A stretch of 25,324 nucleotides of DNA from Bacteroidales bacterium GP3 (lineage in GTDB: Bacteria; Bacteroidota; Bacteroidia; Bacteroidales; Muribaculaceae): the NCBI GenBank assembly GCA_001701075.1, contig DAAK01000160.1, positions 4,386 to 29,709 on the forward strand. Direction: 5' to 3'. This document shows positions 1 through 7,353 of the stretch, in pieces. The notes under the pieces were generated by a model. The model was not told where the DNA came from, made no database searches, and saw only the letters and a list, made by a program, of their open reading frames with translations. Made by a program: the position numbers and the translations under genes. Each line of letters opens with the position of its first letter. Positions within the stretch are counted from its first letter, which is position 1.

Positions 1-1
1 A

Positions 2-1117
2 TTGACTGCCGACGAGGATTCTATCCTTAATGACTGGATTGCAGAAAATCCGGAAGGACGAGGGAAGATGATCGACATGCTTTCTGACCCCACTCGTCTT
101 GCCGAAGACTACCGTATGCGTTCCATGATCAACACTCTTCGCCCGCAGGCTGAAATGGAACATAGGCTTGGTATCTCTTCTTTTGCACAAGGATCCTCGG
201 TAAAAAGAATATGGGGATCTGGCATTCTGAAAGTCAGTGTTGCGGCTGCATGTGCCGCTATCATCATCGGACTGGCATTCTTCTTCAAGTCATATCAACA
301 TGGTTCGAACATGCCGGTTATAGCTACAGCCGAAAACATGGCGTCACCTCTTAGCATAGAGGCTCTCGGCCCCGGCAGTTCTCGGGCTGTCGTGACTACT
401 GATACTGGAGATACTATTCATCTTTCAAGCATCGATTCGTCCGACCGTATCGCTGCAAAAGCCTCCGAAGGACCCTTGCAAATAGATGTGCCGCGTGGAG
501 GGGAGTTTGTTGTGACGCTCGAAGACAGCACGCGTGTATGGCTCAATTCGGCATCACGTTTGATATATCCGGCCCATTTTGCCTCAGATTCCCGGAAAGT
601 AGAACTTGAAGGGGAAGCTTACTTCGAGGTGACTCATAATCATGATATTCCATTTATTGTGGAATCATATGGTCAAAAGGTCAAGGTATATGGCACTGAA
701 TTCAATATACGTGCATATCCAGAAGACGGAATGGTATATACCACCCTCAGCACAGGAAGCATATCGCTGACTCCTTCTACAGGGGGAGGAGAGGTATTCA
801 TTTCGCCAGGCAAACAAGCTGTGTTTGACAAGGAAACGTCAAAGGCTACCATTAGAAACGTCGACTTGGAGCGGGTGACTGGGTGGCGTCATGGCCGTTT
901 TGTCTTTGAAGAACAGTCTTTGCGACAGATTATGCAGGATCTCAGCAGATGGTATGACTTCCGCTACGAATTTACAGATGAAGATGCGGCAGAAACAATC
1001 TTCATGGGCAGCATACCACGCTATAGCAACTTCAAGACTGCAATAGCCATCCTTGAGAAATCAGGAGGACTCTCCTTCAAAGTAAGAGACGATGTAATCG
1101 AAATCTCCAAAAAGTGA
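2..1117 (+). CDS. FecR-family anti-sigma factor (5' end outside window)
   Basis: This inner-membrane anti-sigma regulator normally holds an ECF sigma factor inactive until the neighbouring TonB receptor signals that its glycan is bound. The first ~74 visible residues are the cytoplasmic, sigma-binding part. One hydrophobic segment follows at about residues 75-97 (SVAAACAAIIIGLAFFF). The periplasmic FecR domain is at about 155-265, with the typical run around 'VTLEDSTRVWLNSASRL' and 'VELEGEAYFEV'. The C-terminal DUF4974-type domain starts around 'RFVFEEQSLRQIM' and runs to the end. The frame is open at the left edge and the only apparent start is a TTG at base 2, so the true start probably lies a little upstream. 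The gene ends 37 bp before the SusC gene and is probably cotranscribed with it. The sigma factor gene would be expected immediately to the left. The family call is firm; the sugar sensed cannot be read from this protein. Confidence 0.93.
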   Translation: MTADEDSILNDWIAENPEGRGKMIDMLSDPTRLAEDYRMRSMINTLRPQAEMEHRLGISSFAQGSSVKRIWGSGILKVSVAAACAAIIIGLAFFFKSYQHGSNMPVIATAENMASPLSIEALGPGSSRAVVTTDTGDTIHLSSIDSSDRIAAKASEGPLQIDVPRGGEFVVTLEDSTRVWLNSASRLIYPAHFASDSRKVELEGEAYFEVTHNHDIPFIVESYGQKVKVYGTEFNIRAYPEDGMVYTTLSTGSISLTPSTGGGEVFISPGKQAVFDKETSKATIRNVDLERVTGWRHGRFVFEEQSLRQIMQDLSRWYDFRYEFTDEDAAETIFMGSIPRYSNFKTAIAILEKSGGLSFKVRDDVIEISKK

Positions 1118-1154
1118 CATCGCATTCGGCTAATCACAACATATATAATTCACA

Positions 1155-4100
1155 ATGAAACGATCCGTAATTATAGCCTTTATTACAATATTCATGCTCC
1201 TTGCGACTCTGAGCGCGAAGGCTGCTTCTACTTACGACCTGACATTCCGTGACACACCGATAGAGAAGGTAATATCAAATCTACGCAAACGCACTGGATA
1301 TGACTTTGTCTATCAAAAGGATGTCTTGGCTGGCAATCCTCAAATCTCAGGTACTTTTCATAACTTGACTCTACAACAGATTCTTAACCGTATTTTTACG
1401 GAGGAACTCAACGTCGCTTATGAGATAGTAGACAAAACCATTATCCTGTCAAAAGCGAATAAGGAGCTTCCATATTTTAAACGCAATATTTCCGGTATAG
1501 TCACTGATGAGGCTGGAGAGCCTCTGATTGGCGCCACGGTTTTTGTAGAAGACACAAAGATTGGTACTGCTACTGATGTAGACGGTCAGTTTTCGTTGCT
1601 CGCCGAAGGACAGAGACCAAGAATCAGAGTGTCCTATGTCGGAATGAAGACAAAGACTGTTCAGCTGAAACCTGGGGAAAAGACCATTATGATAGCTTTG
1701 GAAGAAGACACTAAGCTTATGGATGAAGTCATTGTGACCGGTTACTCCAATTTCAAGAGAGAAAGTGCGACGGGTGCATATCAGACCATCACCGCTGCTG
1801 ACCTCGACAAACGACACATGGGTTCAATCACAGACAATCTCGAAGGTAAGATCCCTGGACTCGTAAACTACGACAACGGCAATGGCAAACAGATGTCAAT
1901 CCGCGGAACAGGATCATTTGAAGCCTCTAACAATCCTCTCGTTGTTGTCGACGGACTCCCAATAGAAGGCTCTATTGAAAGTGTGAACCCTTACGACGTA
2001 GAGAACATCACGGTCCTTAAAGATGCCGCTGCTGCAGCAATCTATGGCGCCCGCGCATCCAATGGTGTTATTGTAATCACGACAAAACGAGCTAAGGGAA
2101 ACAAGACCCAAGTAGACTTTAATGCCGATGTCACTACCTATGAAAAGAACAACTATTCTTATTTGCGTTATGCGACTGCTGCTGAAATGGTGGAGTTGGA
2201 ACACTATAACTTCAACTATGTGCTCAATTCTGCCGACAGATCTCCTTATAACTCGTTGGTAAATTTCTACACCACAGGTAGGGCTCATTTGATATCGCCG
2301 GCTACAAGGCTCATGCTGGAACACTCTCTTGGCAAAATTTCAGCCTCTACATTGGAAGCAGAACTCGGCCGGTTGCGCTCAAACGACTATGTAAGCCAGT
2401 GGCAGGATGCGATGGAGGCTCCGAAAGTCAACCAGCAATACAATCTTGCCGTGCGCCATAATTCCGACGCCCTCGCATCGAGCCTTACTCTTAACTACAT
2501 GCGAGATAACAATGCCTCCCATGGTGACTATAATTCAAACATTATGTTTGGATACAATGGCATATGGCATGTATTCAAGAATCTTGATGTTAATTTTGGA
2601 TTCAATATGCTCAGCGAGCGTACCAAAAATCATATTACAAATCCATTCTGGGGCTCTGCATCCTCTTTCCTTCCATATTATTCTCTATATAGTGCCGATG
2701 GCTCATTGAATTCTATGACAGCCGACATCCCAGTCGACCTCCCTGCTCTCAGTAATCAGACATACGGACTGAAACCAGTCGACTACAATCCTATAAGCGA
2801 TTATGGCACCTCGCTGAGTCGACAACGTAGGACCAACATCCGCACGTATGTAAATGCAATCTTCACCATTCTTCCAGGATGGACTGCTTCAGGAATGTTC
2901 CAATATGAGGATATCTACTATAAGGGAGATTCCTATTATTCAGCAGAATCGTATCAAATGCGAACTATGTATAATTCCTATACTGCCTACGATAAAGCGA
3001 CAGGCACAGTGACCCATCATATCCCGGAAGGTGGAATGTTGAACACCAACACCTCTGAAGGAGCTTATTATACTTTCAGGGCCCAGACCAACTATGACAA
3101 TACATTTGGGGGCAAACATGAGATTAATGCGGCATTTGGTTTCGAATACCGCCAGCAGAATACCAAAACTTACGGCAATGTAATGCTCGGCTACGATGAC
3201 CAGACACAGACCAATGCTAACACTATGGTCAATTGGGGATTGCTACAGAATCTCAGTGGATCAGCTTCCGTGATGGGGCCTGATTATTACATGTATGGAG
3301 CTCCAAAGAGCGATGCATTCTCAACTGGCGACATACTCCACAGGTTCTACTCACTCTATTTCACAGGCAACTACGTATATGATTCACGTTATGCTGTGAC
3401 GGGATCCGTCAGAATCGACAAGGCTGACTTGTTTGGTGCCGATCCAAAGTTCCGCGGACGGCCTCTCTGGTCGGCTGGTTTAAGCTGGAATATGCACAAC
3501 GAGGCATTCCTGAGCGATACCGACTGGCTTGACGCTCTAAAGCTTCGCGTCAGCTATGGACTCACCGGAAATATTGCCAATGATGTATCCTCTTATCTCA
3601 CTGGTAGTATTGGCATCAACTCAATCTATGGTAATAAATACGTGACACTTGACACTCCTCCCAATGAGCAGTTGCGGTGGGAGAAAACTGCTACGTGGAA
3701 TGCCGGAGTCGACTTTTCACTTTGGGGTTCCCGCCTGACGGGTGCTATGGATTTCTACTCTAAGCGGGGTTGTGATTTGTTGACAAATACAGATCTCGAC
3801 CCCACTACGGGATGGACTATGCTCAAGATCAACAACGGCAAGGTTCTCAACACTGGCCTGGAGCTACAGCTGAACGGTGACATTCTGCGTCAATTCTCAC
3901 GCAGCGACATTGGCATCTCTGCAGAACTGTCGCTTGCTTACAATCACAACAAAGTGACCAAGGTTGATCACCTTCCGGCTACTGGAGCTGAGGCTCTACA
4001 AAGCACAACTCTTCACAAGGGCTATCCTGTCCACTCCCTCTTCTCATATGATTTTGCTGGAATGGTCAACGATGGAGAGATGCAGTATTTCTCATGGCGT

Positions 4101-4694
4101 GATGCCAACGGAAACATCCGCACATCCGATATAAATTCAGAGGAATTCACGGTCAATGATATCGTGTATTCCGGTTCGCTTGATCCTAAATACATTGCAT
4201 CATTTTCTCCCATGTTCAAATGGCAAGGTTTCACGCTTTCCGCTATGTTGAGCTATTATGGAGGACACGTTATGCGCGTTGACTGCAACGATTGGACTTC
4301 AGACGGATCGGTCTACGGTTTCGGTAGTCTTGCAATGGTGGATGCCATCCCATCTGGCTATCTCAATTATTGGAGAGACGGAGCCGACAAATATCCTGCG
4401 AATGGGTATCTTGGAGGCAGTCATGTTGTTGGCAATGGCACATTAGGGTCACAGACGGTTGTCCCTGCAGATTTTTTGAAATTCCGCAACTTGGTGGTTG
4501 GATATAATTTCGATGAAAAGATTTGCAAAAAACTCATGATGCGCGACCTTCGCTTGAGATTCCAGATAAACGACTTGTGCACTTGGGCACGCAATAGCCA
4601 CGGAGTGGATCCGGAAGCCAACAATGCCCTGTCGGGTGAGAGATATCTCAAGACCCCTCAAAGCTACACTTTCAGTATTCTCTTCAGTTTTTAA
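1155..4694 (+). CDS. SusC/RagA-type TonB-dependent outer-membrane receptor with STN signalling domain
   Basis: This 1179-aa outer-membrane transporter would import oligosaccharides together with the SusD protein encoded 9 bp downstream. In order it shows a Sec signal peptide (about residues 1-24), an STN domain (about 27-101, starting 'YDLTFRDTPIEKVI'), a carboxypeptidase-regulatory-like fold (about 112-185, 'ISGIVTDEAGEPLIGATV'), a TonB-box-like stretch (D190-EVIVTGY-197), a plug domain with 'NNPLVVVDGLPI' (259-270), and a long beta-barrel ending in Phe ('FSILFSF'). The STN domain marks receptors that also signal through FecR and an ECF sigma factor, which agrees with the FecR gene just upstream. 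The length is at the upper end for SusC proteins because of the STN extension. No Bacteroidetes promoter was seen in the 37-bp gap before it. Substrate specificity cannot be deduced from sequence alone. Confidence 0.96.
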   Translation: MKRSVIIAFITIFMLLATLSAKAASTYDLTFRDTPIEKVISNLRKRTGYDFVYQKDVLAGNPQISGTFHNLTLQQILNRIFTEELNVAYEIVDKTIILSKANKELPYFKRNISGIVTDEAGEPLIGATVFVEDTKIGTATDVDGQFSLLAEGQRPRIRVSYVGMKTKTVQLKPGEKTIMIALEEDTKLMDEVIVTGYSNFKRESATGAYQTITAADLDKRHMGSITDNLEGKIPGLVNYDNGNGKQMSIRGTGSFEASNNPLVVVDGLPIEGSIESVNPYDVENITVLKDAAAAAIYGARASNGVIVITTKRAKGNKTQVDFNADVTTYEKNNYSYLRYATAAEMVELEHYNFNYVLNSADRSPYNSLVNFYTTGRAHLISPATRLMLEHSLGKISASTLEAELGRLRSNDYVSQWQDAMEAPKVNQQYNLAVRHNSDALASSLTLNYMRDNNASHGDYNSNIMFGYNGIWHVFKNLDVNFGFNMLSERTKNHITNPFWGSASSFLPYYSLYSADGSLNSMTADIPVDLPALSNQTYGLKPVDYNPISDYGTSLSRQRRTNIRTYVNAIFTILPGWTASGMFQYEDIYYKGDSYYSAESYQMRTMYNSYTAYDKATGTVTHHIPEGGMLNTNTSEGAYYTFRAQTNYDNTFGGKHEINAAFGFEYRQQNTKTYGNVMLGYDDQTQTNANTMVNWGLLQNLSGSASVMGPDYYMYGAPKSDAFSTGDILHRFYSLYFTGNYVYDSRYAVTGSVRIDKADLFGADPKFRGRPLWSAGLSWNMHNEAFLSDTDWLDALKLRVSYGLTGNIANDVSSYLTGSIGINSIYGNKYVTLDTPPNEQLRWEKTATWNAGVDFSLWGSRLTGAMDFYSKRGCDLLTNTDLDPTTGWTMLKINNGKVLNTGLELQLNGDILRQFSRSDIGISAELSLAYNHNKVTKVDHLPATGAEALQSTTLHKGYPVHSLFSYDFAGMVNDGEMQYFSWRDANGNIRTSDINSEEFTVNDIVYSGSLDPKYIASFSPMFKWQGFTLSAMLSYYGGHVMRVDCNDWTSDGSVYGFGSLAMVDAIPSGYLNYWRDGADKYPANGYLGGSHVVGNGTLGSQTVVPADFLKFRNLVVGYNFDEKICKKLMMRDLRLRFQINDLCTWARNSHGVDPEANNALSGERYLKTPQSYTFSILFSF

Positions 4695-4703
4695 GACATT
4701 TAT

Positions 4704-6116
4704 ATGATGAAAAAAATATTATCAGCAATTATAACTTCAGGTTGCATCCTATTGGCTACATCTTGCGATAGTCAGCTCGATATCGTGCCAAAGGGGCAGA
4801 CTACTCTCGACCGCACATCCGATCTCGAGCTGCTCCTCAATCAGGAATATAAACTCGAGGATTTCCCTTACAACGACCTTTCGCAGATATGTGGGGAAGC
4901 AGTTGGTATGGGTACATCCATTCCGGAAATGATGAGCAACACCAATACTCTTGCTTATGCTTATCTTGCATATGACGAGAGCGTAGACCGCATCACTCTT
5001 GCACAGGAAGACGCTCGCTATAACACTATCTACAAATATATCAATTACTACAATACCCTTCTCGCTAAAATTGACAAGGCGACCGGACTTGAAGACAAGA
5101 AACCTCAGCTTAAGGCAGAGGCGAGAGTGCTCCGTGCCTATATGCACTGGCTCGTGCTTGTGATTCATGCCGAACAGTACGACACTCCGGAACGTGCCTC
5201 TGTGGCTGGAGGTGTCGCCTATGTCACAGACATCGACAATAACAAAGTAAAGGAAAAGCTTACACTTGCTGAGTGCTACGACCGCATTCTGGATGACTGT
5301 GGAGATGATTTGCTCGACCTTCTGCCAGAGAAGAATGATAATGTATGTCGCCCTGGCAAAGCTTTTGGATATGCACTCCGCGGACGGGTGCTGATGCAGA
5401 TGAAGCATTATGAAGAGGCGCTTCCGTGGCTTGAAAAAAGCATCGCTATAAACTCTACAATAGACAATCGACAATACATCAAGGAGACAGAATCTTGGGT
5501 TCTTGAACGTGACGGCAATTATAATTTGCTTTATATGGGTGCTGGGCCTCTTGTGAATCCAACAATGGAGATAATCACAAGAGAAACGGCTGCAAAATTC
5601 GAGAAAAATGATTATGTATTGAAGTATTGCGGGAATACCGGATGGGATCTTTCATTTGGAAAGATGTATGCAGGCCTCGAAGGTTTCCGCATGTGTATGA
5701 GCTGGGGTGCGCAAGGAAATCCTTATGGAATGACATCAGTACGCACAATTCTCTCAACAGCAGAATGCCTCATACGCACTGGAGATGTTCGCAGAGGACT
5801 CGAATTGATTGATATGGTGAGGAAAGCACATGTGGAAAATGCAAGTCCATATGTAAAAATCCATGATATGGTGCCTTTCGGCGAAATAGCGGCTATGCGT
5901 TTGCTGCAACAGACAAAATGGATTGAATCTCTCGGCAGTTACGAAAATTTCTTCGACATGAAGCGTTGGAATACCGAAAAAGACTACACTTCCACCATCA
6001 GCAAAGACTTGGATGTGTATGGCGCCAAGACCCTCGCGCCCGACTCTCCGCTTTGGATTCTCCCTTTCCCCGCAAAGGCTACCCGCTACAATTCTACCCT
6101 GACCCAAAACTTCTGA
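4704..6116 (+). CDS. SusD/RagB-type surface glycan-binding lipoprotein
   Basis: This 470-aa partner of the preceding SusC receptor would form the lid that captures oligosaccharide at the cell surface. It has a lipoprotein signal with lipobox 'LLATSC' and lipidated Cys21, followed by the usual SusD opening 'DSQLDIVPKGQTT'. The middle carries TPR-like helices ('ALRGRVLMQMKHYEEALPWLEKSI' region, about residues 223-252). The C-terminus has the family's closing pattern: 'FFDMKRWN', then a proline-rich 'LAPDSPLWILPFP' and a terminal 'NF'. The start could be either of two adjacent ATG codons at 4704 and 4707. At 470 aa it is slightly shorter than many SusD proteins. It ends 44 bp from the convergent MBL-fold gene. 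It is probably the last gene of the fecR-susC-susD unit, since no SusE or hydrolase follows on this strand. Confidence 0.95.
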   Translation: MMKKILSAIITSGCILLATSCDSQLDIVPKGQTTLDRTSDLELLLNQEYKLEDFPYNDLSQICGEAVGMGTSIPEMMSNTNTLAYAYLAYDESVDRITLAQEDARYNTIYKYINYYNTLLAKIDKATGLEDKKPQLKAEARVLRAYMHWLVLVIHAEQYDTPERASVAGGVAYVTDIDNNKVKEKLTLAECYDRILDDCGDDLLDLLPEKNDNVCRPGKAFGYALRGRVLMQMKHYEEALPWLEKSIAINSTIDNRQYIKETESWVLERDGNYNLLYMGAGPLVNPTMEIITRETAAKFEKNDYVLKYCGNTGWDLSFGKMYAGLEGFRMCMSWGAQGNPYGMTSVRTILSTAECLIRTGDVRRGLELIDMVRKAHVENASPYVKIHDMVPFGEIAAMRLLQQTKWIESLGSYENFFDMKRWNTEKDYTSTISKDLDVYGAKTLAPDSPLWILPFPAKATRYNSTLTQNF

Positions 6117-6128
6117 AATGCCGGGTAT

Positions 6129-6146
6129 AGTTTGTTATCTCAAACT
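6129..6146. terminator. Weak hairpin between convergent genes
   Basis: A 6-bp inverted repeat (AGTTTG / CAAACT, loop TTATCT) lies in the 44-bp gap between the ends of the SusD gene and the MBL-fold gene. No T-run follows on either strand, so a terminator role is a guess from position only. Confidence 0.22.
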
Positions 6147-6160
6147 GGAACTGTAATAAT

Positions 6161-6955
6161 TTACACAGTGGCATAGAGGGAATAGGGGGCTGACAAAATG
6201 TAATTTTGGCAGGTGGGAGAGGAGTATTGCCCGATTGCGGCGGCATCACGATGTAAACGGGCAATTGATGCGGGATCTTCTCCCAGTTCGTAATGCATGG
6301 GGAAGAAATGCTCGATTTTGAAACGCTCAAGGAAGATTTTGGCTCCAGTGAAATAATCTGTACCGATTCTTGAATCTACCGGAAAGAAACAGAGGTCGAA
6401 ACTCTTGTATTCCTTCGCTATCATATTCACTATAGCATTGAATCGATGTAAGGCATCCTGAACCTCCTCTTCTGTCGACTCATCCTTCCATATCCATGCA
6501 TTGAGGTCGCCTGCGTGAAATATTGAGTATCCTCCAATGCTGACCGCATAGGAATTTCCTGTGTCGGTGGAAGGAAAAGATCTCACACTGATATTGCTGT
6601 CTTCGTAACGGTCGTTATCAAACATTGCGATGACTCTTGCGGGGTCAACCTTATCTCCTTTATATGAGCTTTCAGGCGTTATGATATGCTTTATGCGCCT
6701 CCTGACATCGCGGCTCACAATATATCGGATATTCGGGAAGTGCTTGGCCCATCCGAATATCTCCGGGTTATAATGGTCCTTGTGTCCGTGACTTACGAAT
6801 ACATACACCGGCATTTCACTATCGACTTCCATAAGAGGGTTGGGAAGAGGTCCTTGCTGATAAGGATCCTTCCAGAAGTCGAATACCAACACTGCTTCTT
6901 TGGTCTTGACAACAAAGCAATCATGAAAGATATATATCGTCTTGATCATTTCCAT
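6161..6955 (-). CDS. Metallo-beta-lactamase-fold hydrolase (UlaG/RNase Z-like superfamily member)
   Basis: This 264-aa protein has no signal peptide, so it is probably a cytoplasmic metal-dependent hydrolase. It shows the superfamily metal motif H56-x-H58-x-D60-H61 ('SHGHKDH'), a later 'FHAGD' (H147, D150) and a C-terminal metal-type histidine in 'PMHYELG' (H221). These are the usual ligands for a dinuclear zinc site. The overall size and the 'HAGD' pattern resemble the UlaG-like/DUF MBL proteins rather than true beta-lactamases. The substrate is not identifiable. ATG at 6955 is used; a second ATG lies two codons in. The gene is convergent with the SusD gene and divergent from the his operon, so it is probably monocistronic. 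A TAAATTTG element 24-31 bp upstream may serve as its -7 box. Confidence 0.85.
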   Translation of the reverse strand: MEMIKTIYIFHDCFVVKTKEAVLVFDFWKDPYQQGPLPNPLMEVDSEMPVYVFVSHGHKDHYNPEIFGWAKHFPNIRYIVSRDVRRRIKHIITPESSYKGDKVDPARVIAMFDNDRYEDSNISVRSFPSTDTGNSYAVSIGGYSIFHAGDLNAWIWKDESTEEEVQDALHRFNAIVNMIAKEYKSFDLCFFPVDSRIGTDYFTGAKIFLERFKIEHFFPMHYELGEDPASIARLHRDAAAIGQYSSPTCQNYILSAPYSLYATV

Positions 6956-6978
6956 AACAAATTCTAATTTGACTGCTA

Positions 6979-6986
6979 CAAATTTA
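6979..6986 (-). promoter_or_regulatory. Possible -7 element for the MBL-fold gene
   Basis: TAAATTTG on the minus strand matches the Bacteroidetes -7 consensus TAnnTTTG and would start transcription about 10-20 bases before the ATG at 6955. No TTTG lies at the right -33 distance (the nearest is 12 bp away), so support is partial. Confidence 0.35.
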
Positions 6987-7131
6987 GTAAAAATACTTCA
7001 AACCGGGTCGCAAGATTGAAAAAATCTTTATGAGACGGGGTCTAAAGGGGCTGTCATAAAATTCTCAGCAATAGAAAAGGAGTCCAACAAACGGCAAAAT
7101 AACACAAAATTCGCAAATATGCCTACATTTA

Positions 7132-7163
7132 TTTGGCAGATATGAAAATTATTTGTAACTTTG
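7132..7163 (+). promoter_or_regulatory. Bacteroidetes-type promoter of the histidine operon
   Basis: TTTG at 7132-7135 and TAACTTTG at 7156-7163 are separated by 20 bp. Both boxes match the Bacteroidetes primary-sigma consensus (TTTG, about 19-21 bp, TAnnTTTG). Transcription would begin around 7168-7172, about 25 bases before the leader-peptide ATG. This is the only such pair seen between the MBL-fold gene and hisG. Confidence 0.75.
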
Positions 7164-7167
7164 CAGG

Positions 7168-7192
7168 CGTCGAACCTATTTCGACGTTTTTT
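7168..7192 (+). other. Hairpin plus T6 at the predicted mRNA 5' end
   Basis: A perfect 7-bp stem (CGTCGAA 7168-7174 / TTCGACG 7180-7186, loop CCTAT) is followed by six T (7187-7192) and, three bases later, the leader ATG. It has the shape of a small intrinsic terminator, but it coincides with the predicted transcription start. A 5'-end stabilising structure or a cap on leader-peptide initiation is as likely as termination. The structure is plain in the sequence; the function is inferred. Confidence 0.5.
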
Positions 7193-7195
7193 GAT

Positions 7196-7276
7196 ATGAT
7201 TTGCAACAGCAGCCACATCCATCATCACCATCACCGCTTTTCACCCAGGCGGCGAGGTTGCTATGCATTTGATTAA
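7196..7276 (+). CDS. hisL: Histidine operon leader peptide (26 aa)
   Basis: A short open frame starts with ATG at 7196 and ends with TAA at 7274-7276. It encodes 26 residues: M-I-C-N-S-S-H-I-H-H-H-H-H-R-F-S-P and then an Arg-rich tail. Six of the seven codons at 7214-7234 are His (CAC ATC CAT CAT CAC CAT CAC). It lies about 25 bases after a consensus promoter and 77 bases before hisG. An antiterminator/terminator pair lies between it and hisG. This is the arrangement of the enterobacterial hisL leader: when charged His-tRNA is scarce, ribosomes stall on the His run and let transcription continue. The peptide itself probably has no other role. I have no record of a described hisL from this group, so the call rests on codon content and context. 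Confidence 0.87.
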   Translation: MICNSSHIHHHHHRFSPRRRGCYAFD

Positions 7277-7322
7277 ACAAGTAAAATTTAACAATCAACA
7301 TACTAAGCCTCAGAGCCATGGG
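7234..7322 (+). promoter_or_regulatory. Antiterminator and pause-type helices of the his attenuator
   Basis: By eye, 7244-7250 (CCCAGGC) pairs with 7315-7322 (GCC, bulged A, TGGG), and 7254-7259 (GAGGTT) pairs with 7306-7311 (AGCCTC, one G-T pair). This gives about 13 bp around a 3x3 internal loop. The helix uses the 5' arm of the terminator at 7308-7323, so the two structures exclude each other. A competing small helix, 7234-7239 (CCGCTT) with 7247-7252 (AGGCGG), begins at the last His codon and would block the antiterminator unless a ribosome is stalled there. The pairings were read by hand; no folding energies were computed. Confidence 0.72.
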
Positions 7323-7353
7323 ACATATCCCACTCTGAGGTTTATTTTTTATT
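7308..7353 (+). terminator. Attenuator intrinsic terminator directly before hisG
   Basis: The outer stem CCTCAGAG (7308-7315) pairs perfectly with CTCTGAGG (7333-7340). An inner stem TGGGA (7319-7323) / TCCCA (7328-7332) closes a 4-base loop, with a 3-base bulge CCA between the stems. The T-rich run TTTATTTTTTATT (7341-7353) follows at once. The run ends exactly where the hisG ATG begins (7354), so terminated transcripts carry the leader peptide but no hisG. Confidence 0.88.

Noticed and set aside
4749..5474. 241-codon minus-strand frame inside the SusD gene
   Set aside because: It lies wholly within a well-supported SusD coding region, and its product is Cys/Ile/Val-rich without domain features. 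It is a shadow of codon bias.
7034..7062. GGGGTCTAAAGGGGCTGTCATAAAATT-type sequence resembling an insertion-sequence end
   Set aside because: No matching inverted end, target duplication or transposase fragment was found nearby. At most it is an old remnant.
7214..7234. CAC/CAT run that looks like a cloning-vector His-tag
   Set aside because: The run is interrupted by an Ile codon, sits in a short natural frame after a consensus promoter, and is followed by a matched antiterminator/terminator before hisG. No vector-like sequence surrounds it.
7028..7234. 68-codon minus-strand frame across the his leader
   Set aside because: It is antisense to the leader peptide and promoter, has low-complexity His-run antisense content and no family resemblance. 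It is a shadow frame.
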